Assembly (NCBI GenBank): GCA_041635755.1
Contig: JBFKUL010000045.1
Location: forward strand, 1-15,345
Length of the DNA: 15,345 nt
Source of the DNA: JBFKUL01 sp041635755
GTDB lineage: Bacteria > Pseudomonadota > Gammaproteobacteria > Burkholderiales > SG8-39
Direction: 5' to 3'
The notes under the pieces: model-generated
Databases searched by the model: none
The model's input: the letters and a program-made list of their open reading frames with translations, nothing else
Told to the model about the DNA's origin: nothing
Shown here: one piece after another, positions 13,611 through 15,345 of the stretch
Numbering within the stretch: position 1 is the first letter of the stretch
Layout: every line of letters begins with the position of its first letter
Program-made: the position numbers and the translations under genes

Positions 13611-14531
13611 CTAGCCCGCGAGGCTCCTGCGGAACAAGGCGATGGTGCGCTCCCACGCCAGCTTGGCCGCATCCTCCTTGTATCGCGGCGTCGAGTTGTT
13701 GTGAAAGCCGTGCTGCGTGCCCGGGTACATGTGCATCTCATGCGCCACGCCCGCCGCCTTCAACGCCGCCTCGAAGGCCGGCCACATCGCGTTGATCCGC
13801 TCGTCGTGCTCGGCGTAGTGGATCAACATCTTCGCCCTGATCTTCGGCACGCTCGCGGTCTCCGCGGCCGGACCGTAGAAGGGTGCCGCCGCCTGCAGGT
13901 CGGCGCCGAGCGCCACAGCGAGGTAATTGGTCGCGCCGCCGCCCCAGCAAAAGCCGGTTGCCCCGAGCTTGCCGCTCGAAAGCGCGTGCGCCTTCACGTA
14001 CCGCGCGCTATTCAGCATGTCGGCGCGCAGTTTCCCCTGGTCCAGACCGGCCTGGAGCGTGCGGCCGTCGTCGTCGTTGCCCGGATAGCCGCCGACCGGC
14101 GCCAGGCCGTCCGGCGCAAGCGCGAGAAAGCCTTCTACGGCCGCGCGCCGCGCGACATCCTCGATGTAGGGATTGAGCCCGCGGTTCTCGTGAATCACCA
14201 GCACCGCCGGAAACGGCCCCTGACCCGCGGGCTGCACCAGGTAGCCGCGCATGGTCCCGGAGGTTCCACCCGGCGAGGGGTACTCCACGTAGCGCGCCTT
14301 GATGCGCGCGTCGGTAAAGGAAATCGTCTGTGCCTGCGCGTAGCGCGGCAGCAGCGCCTGCGCCATCGCCAGCGCCGCGACGCCGAGCGCTGTGGCGCGC
14401 CTGAGGAACTCGCGCCGGTCAATGCGGCCATGGCAATACTCGTCGTAGAGATCGAACACGCGCTGGTCGATCTCCCGCTGCGTGACTGCGCCCGAGGGCG
14501 CTTCAGGGTGGTTCACCCATTGCTGCTGCAT
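13611..14531 (-). CDS. Tat-exported dienelactone hydrolase family protein
   Basis: A 306-residue protein. ATG 14531 has an AAAGGAGGTG Shine-Dalgarno, close to the full anti-16S complement. A twin-arginine motif R39-R40-E-F-L is followed by a hydrophobic stretch (to about 64) and an A-Q-A cleavage region near 68, so the enzyme is probably exported folded; the 38-residue stretch before the twin Arg is long. The mature part is a dienelactone hydrolase fold: E115 in IHENRGL, nucleophile C195 in GFCWGGG, D243 in AEHDERI and H274 in QHGFHN. Classical family members hydrolyse dienelactone to maleylacetate in chloroaromatic breakdown. Exported homologues such as YghX-type proteins have unknown substrates. 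It is divergent from the DUF2889 gene across 187 nt. Confidence 0.92.
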   Translation of the reverse strand: MQQQWVNHPEAPSGAVTQREIDQRVFDLYDEYCHGRIDRREFLRRATALGVAALAMAQALLPRYAQAQTISFTDARIKARYVEYPSPGGTSGTMRGYLVQPAGQGPFPAVLVIHENRGLNPYIEDVARRAAVEGFLALAPDGLAPVGGYPGNDDDGRTLQAGLDQGKLRADMLNSARYVKAHALSSGKLGATGFCWGGGATNYLAVALGADLQAAAPFYGPAAETASVPKIRAKMLIHYAEHDERINAMWPAFEAALKAAGVAHEMHMYPGTQHGFHNNSTPRYKEDAAKLAWERTIALFRRSLAG

Positions 14532-14613
14532 GCAGGCACCTCCTTTGGAGCTTGTTGGGGGTAAACGGATACTGGAGCCCACCTGAGCGGGGGCATCGCC
14601 GACCCGGTCCCTA

Positions 14614-14637
14614 TTGTGCAACAGCCACGTGGCACAA
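14614..14637. promoter_or_regulatory. Inverted repeat, candidate operator in a divergent promoter region
   Basis: TTGTGC (14614-14619) and GCACAA (14632-14637) are perfect inverted arms 12 nt apart; a second perfect palindrome GCCACGTGGC (14624-14633) overlaps the right arm. The dyad centre (14625.5) lies essentially midway between the ATGs at 14531 and 14719. The geometry suits a dimeric regulator acting on both genes. No regulator gene is in the window. Confidence 0.45.
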
Positions 14638-14718
14638 GGCCGCCGGCGGGTGAAACGTTGCCGACCTCTCGGCGCATGCGCGGTACGATGCTCGCCTGAC
14701 CGATTCCGGGATGGACCG

Positions 14719-15285
14719 ATGAGCCTTTCTCCTGCGGCGCCGCGGCGCCACTTGCACACCCGAAAAATCACCTGCGAAGGCTACGAGCGCGACGACGGTC
14801 TGTTCGACATCGAGGCGCGCATCGTCGACACCAAGACCTACGAAGTCACCGAACCGTACCGGGGCCTGCGCAAGGCGGGCGAGCACGTGCACGACATGGC
14901 GCTTCGCCTGACGCTCGATCGCGACATGGTGGTCAAGGACATCGACGTCGCGACGAACCACGCGCCTTACGATCCGTGCTTCACCGTCGCGATGGCCTAC
15001 AAGGGGCTTATCGGCGCCAAGGTCGGAGGCGGCTGGCGGCGCGCGGTGAACGACGCGGTCGGCGGCACCAAGGGCTGCACCCATCTGCGCGAGCTGCTGA
15101 TGCCCGCGGCAACGGTCGCGTTCCAGACCATGGGCAGCTGGCCCAAGGCGGGCAAAGTGGCGACCGAGGCGGCGCCCGACCAGAGCAGGCGCAAGCCCTA
15201 CTTCATCGACGGCTGCAAGGCGTGGGCTGCTGACGGCCCGGTGGTGCAGCGACTATTCCCGCTGCACTACAAGAAGAGCGCGTGA
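14719..15285 (+). CDS. DUF2889 domain protein
   Basis: A 188-residue protein beginning at ATG 14719, preceded by GGGATGGA as a weak ribosome site. It matches the DUF2889 pattern as I recall it: RRHLHTRKITCEGYERDDGLF at 9-29 (His and Arg-rich entry), ARIVDTK, GEHVHDMALRLTLD (54-67), DPCF and GCTHLRELLMP (119-129) with conserved Cys/His that could bind a metal. The C-terminus ends RLFPLHYKK. No signal peptide or membrane segment is seen. Homologues occur near oxygenases and aromatic or polyketide-like metabolism, but the function is not established. A TACGAT (14684-14689) may be its -10. It probably shares control with the divergent hydrolase. Confidence 0.85.
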   Translation: MSLSPAAPRRHLHTRKITCEGYERDDGLFDIEARIVDTKTYEVTEPYRGLRKAGEHVHDMALRLTLDRDMVVKDIDVATNHAPYDPCFTVAMAYKGLIGAKVGGGWRRAVNDAVGGTKGCTHLRELLMPAATVAFQTMGSWPKAGKVATEAAPDQSRRKPYFIDGCKAWAADGPVVQRLFPLHYKKSA

Positions 15286-15345
15286 TTCGGTTCGGAGCCT
15301 AGGCGGCGAAGCGCCGACGCGGCGCCGAGGGACGCGCGCCGTTGC

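Noticed and set aside
14658..14689. TTGCCG and TACGAT as a promoter for the DUF2889 gene
   Set aside because: The 20-nt spacer is outside the usual range, so only the TACGAT is mentioned as a possible -10.
15299..15345. Minus-strand open frame ending in TAG at 15299-15301, possibly the C-terminus (…PRRRFAA) of a gene beyond the right edge
   Set aside because: Only 14 codons are visible and GC-rich DNA keeps short frames open easily; not enough to call a gene.
1..15345. Defence island, prophage, transposon or CRISPR
   Set aside because: No integrase, transposase, repeat array, tRNA-flanked junction or defence-type domain is present; the lone PIN protein is not enough.

Overview
The window looks like a chromosomal piece of a high-GC proteobacterium. 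Gene style, strong GC3 bias and the mix of families resemble Burkholderiales-type Betaproteobacteria; that placement is inference, because no rRNA or taxon marker is present. It holds 17 well-supported protein genes (one cut by the left edge) and no tRNA, rRNA, CRISPR array, insertion sequence, phage gene or integrase. Coding density is high, and many long ORFs in other frames are shadows produced by GC content.

Layout: (1) 1-1764 (+) is a flavin monooxygenase with an NTF2/SnoaL-like N-terminal domain, followed by a solitary PIN-domain nuclease (1808-2233, +). (2) 2243-4001 is a divergent pair: an RraA/HMG-aldolase-like protein (-) and a D-2-hydroxyacid dehydrogenase (+). The dehydrogenase overlaps a polytopic membrane protein of unknown function (3992-5080, +). 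(3) 5077-5865 (-) is an NAD-type SDR dehydrogenase, divergent from a secreted alpha/beta hydrolase (5941-6861, +). (4) 6981-8470 (+) is a peroxiredoxin-like protein followed by a RidA/CnbZ-like deaminase-type protein. (5) 8474-11791 (-) is a compact operon: TauD/TfdA dioxygenase, GMC oxidoreductase, HpcH/HpaI aldolase, with a 4-nt stop/start overlap between the first two. (6) 11902-12132 (-) is a small TraR/DksA-type zinc-finger protein. Its upstream region holds an FNR/Anr-type box, a candidate promoter, alternative hairpins and a 17-codon ORF with a strong Shine-Dalgarno sequence. (7) 12434-13105 (+) is a carboxymuconolactone-decarboxylase-like domain fused to a Rieske [2Fe-2S] domain. (8) 13130-14531 (-) holds a YbaN/DUF454 membrane protein and a Tat-exported dienelactone hydrolase. 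The latter is divergent from a DUF2889 protein (14719-15285, +), with an inverted repeat centred between the two start codons.

Most genes are redox, hydrolytic or aldol-cleaving enzymes typical of catabolism of organic acids or aromatic compounds. The dioxygenase-GMC-aldolase operon is the clearest candidate pathway (hydroxylate, oxidise the alcohol, cleave carbon-carbon), but its substrate cannot be read from sequence. No defence or mobile system is visible. The least ordinary parts are the leader of the DksA-like gene, the CMD-Rieske fusion and the duplicated-motif membrane protein.
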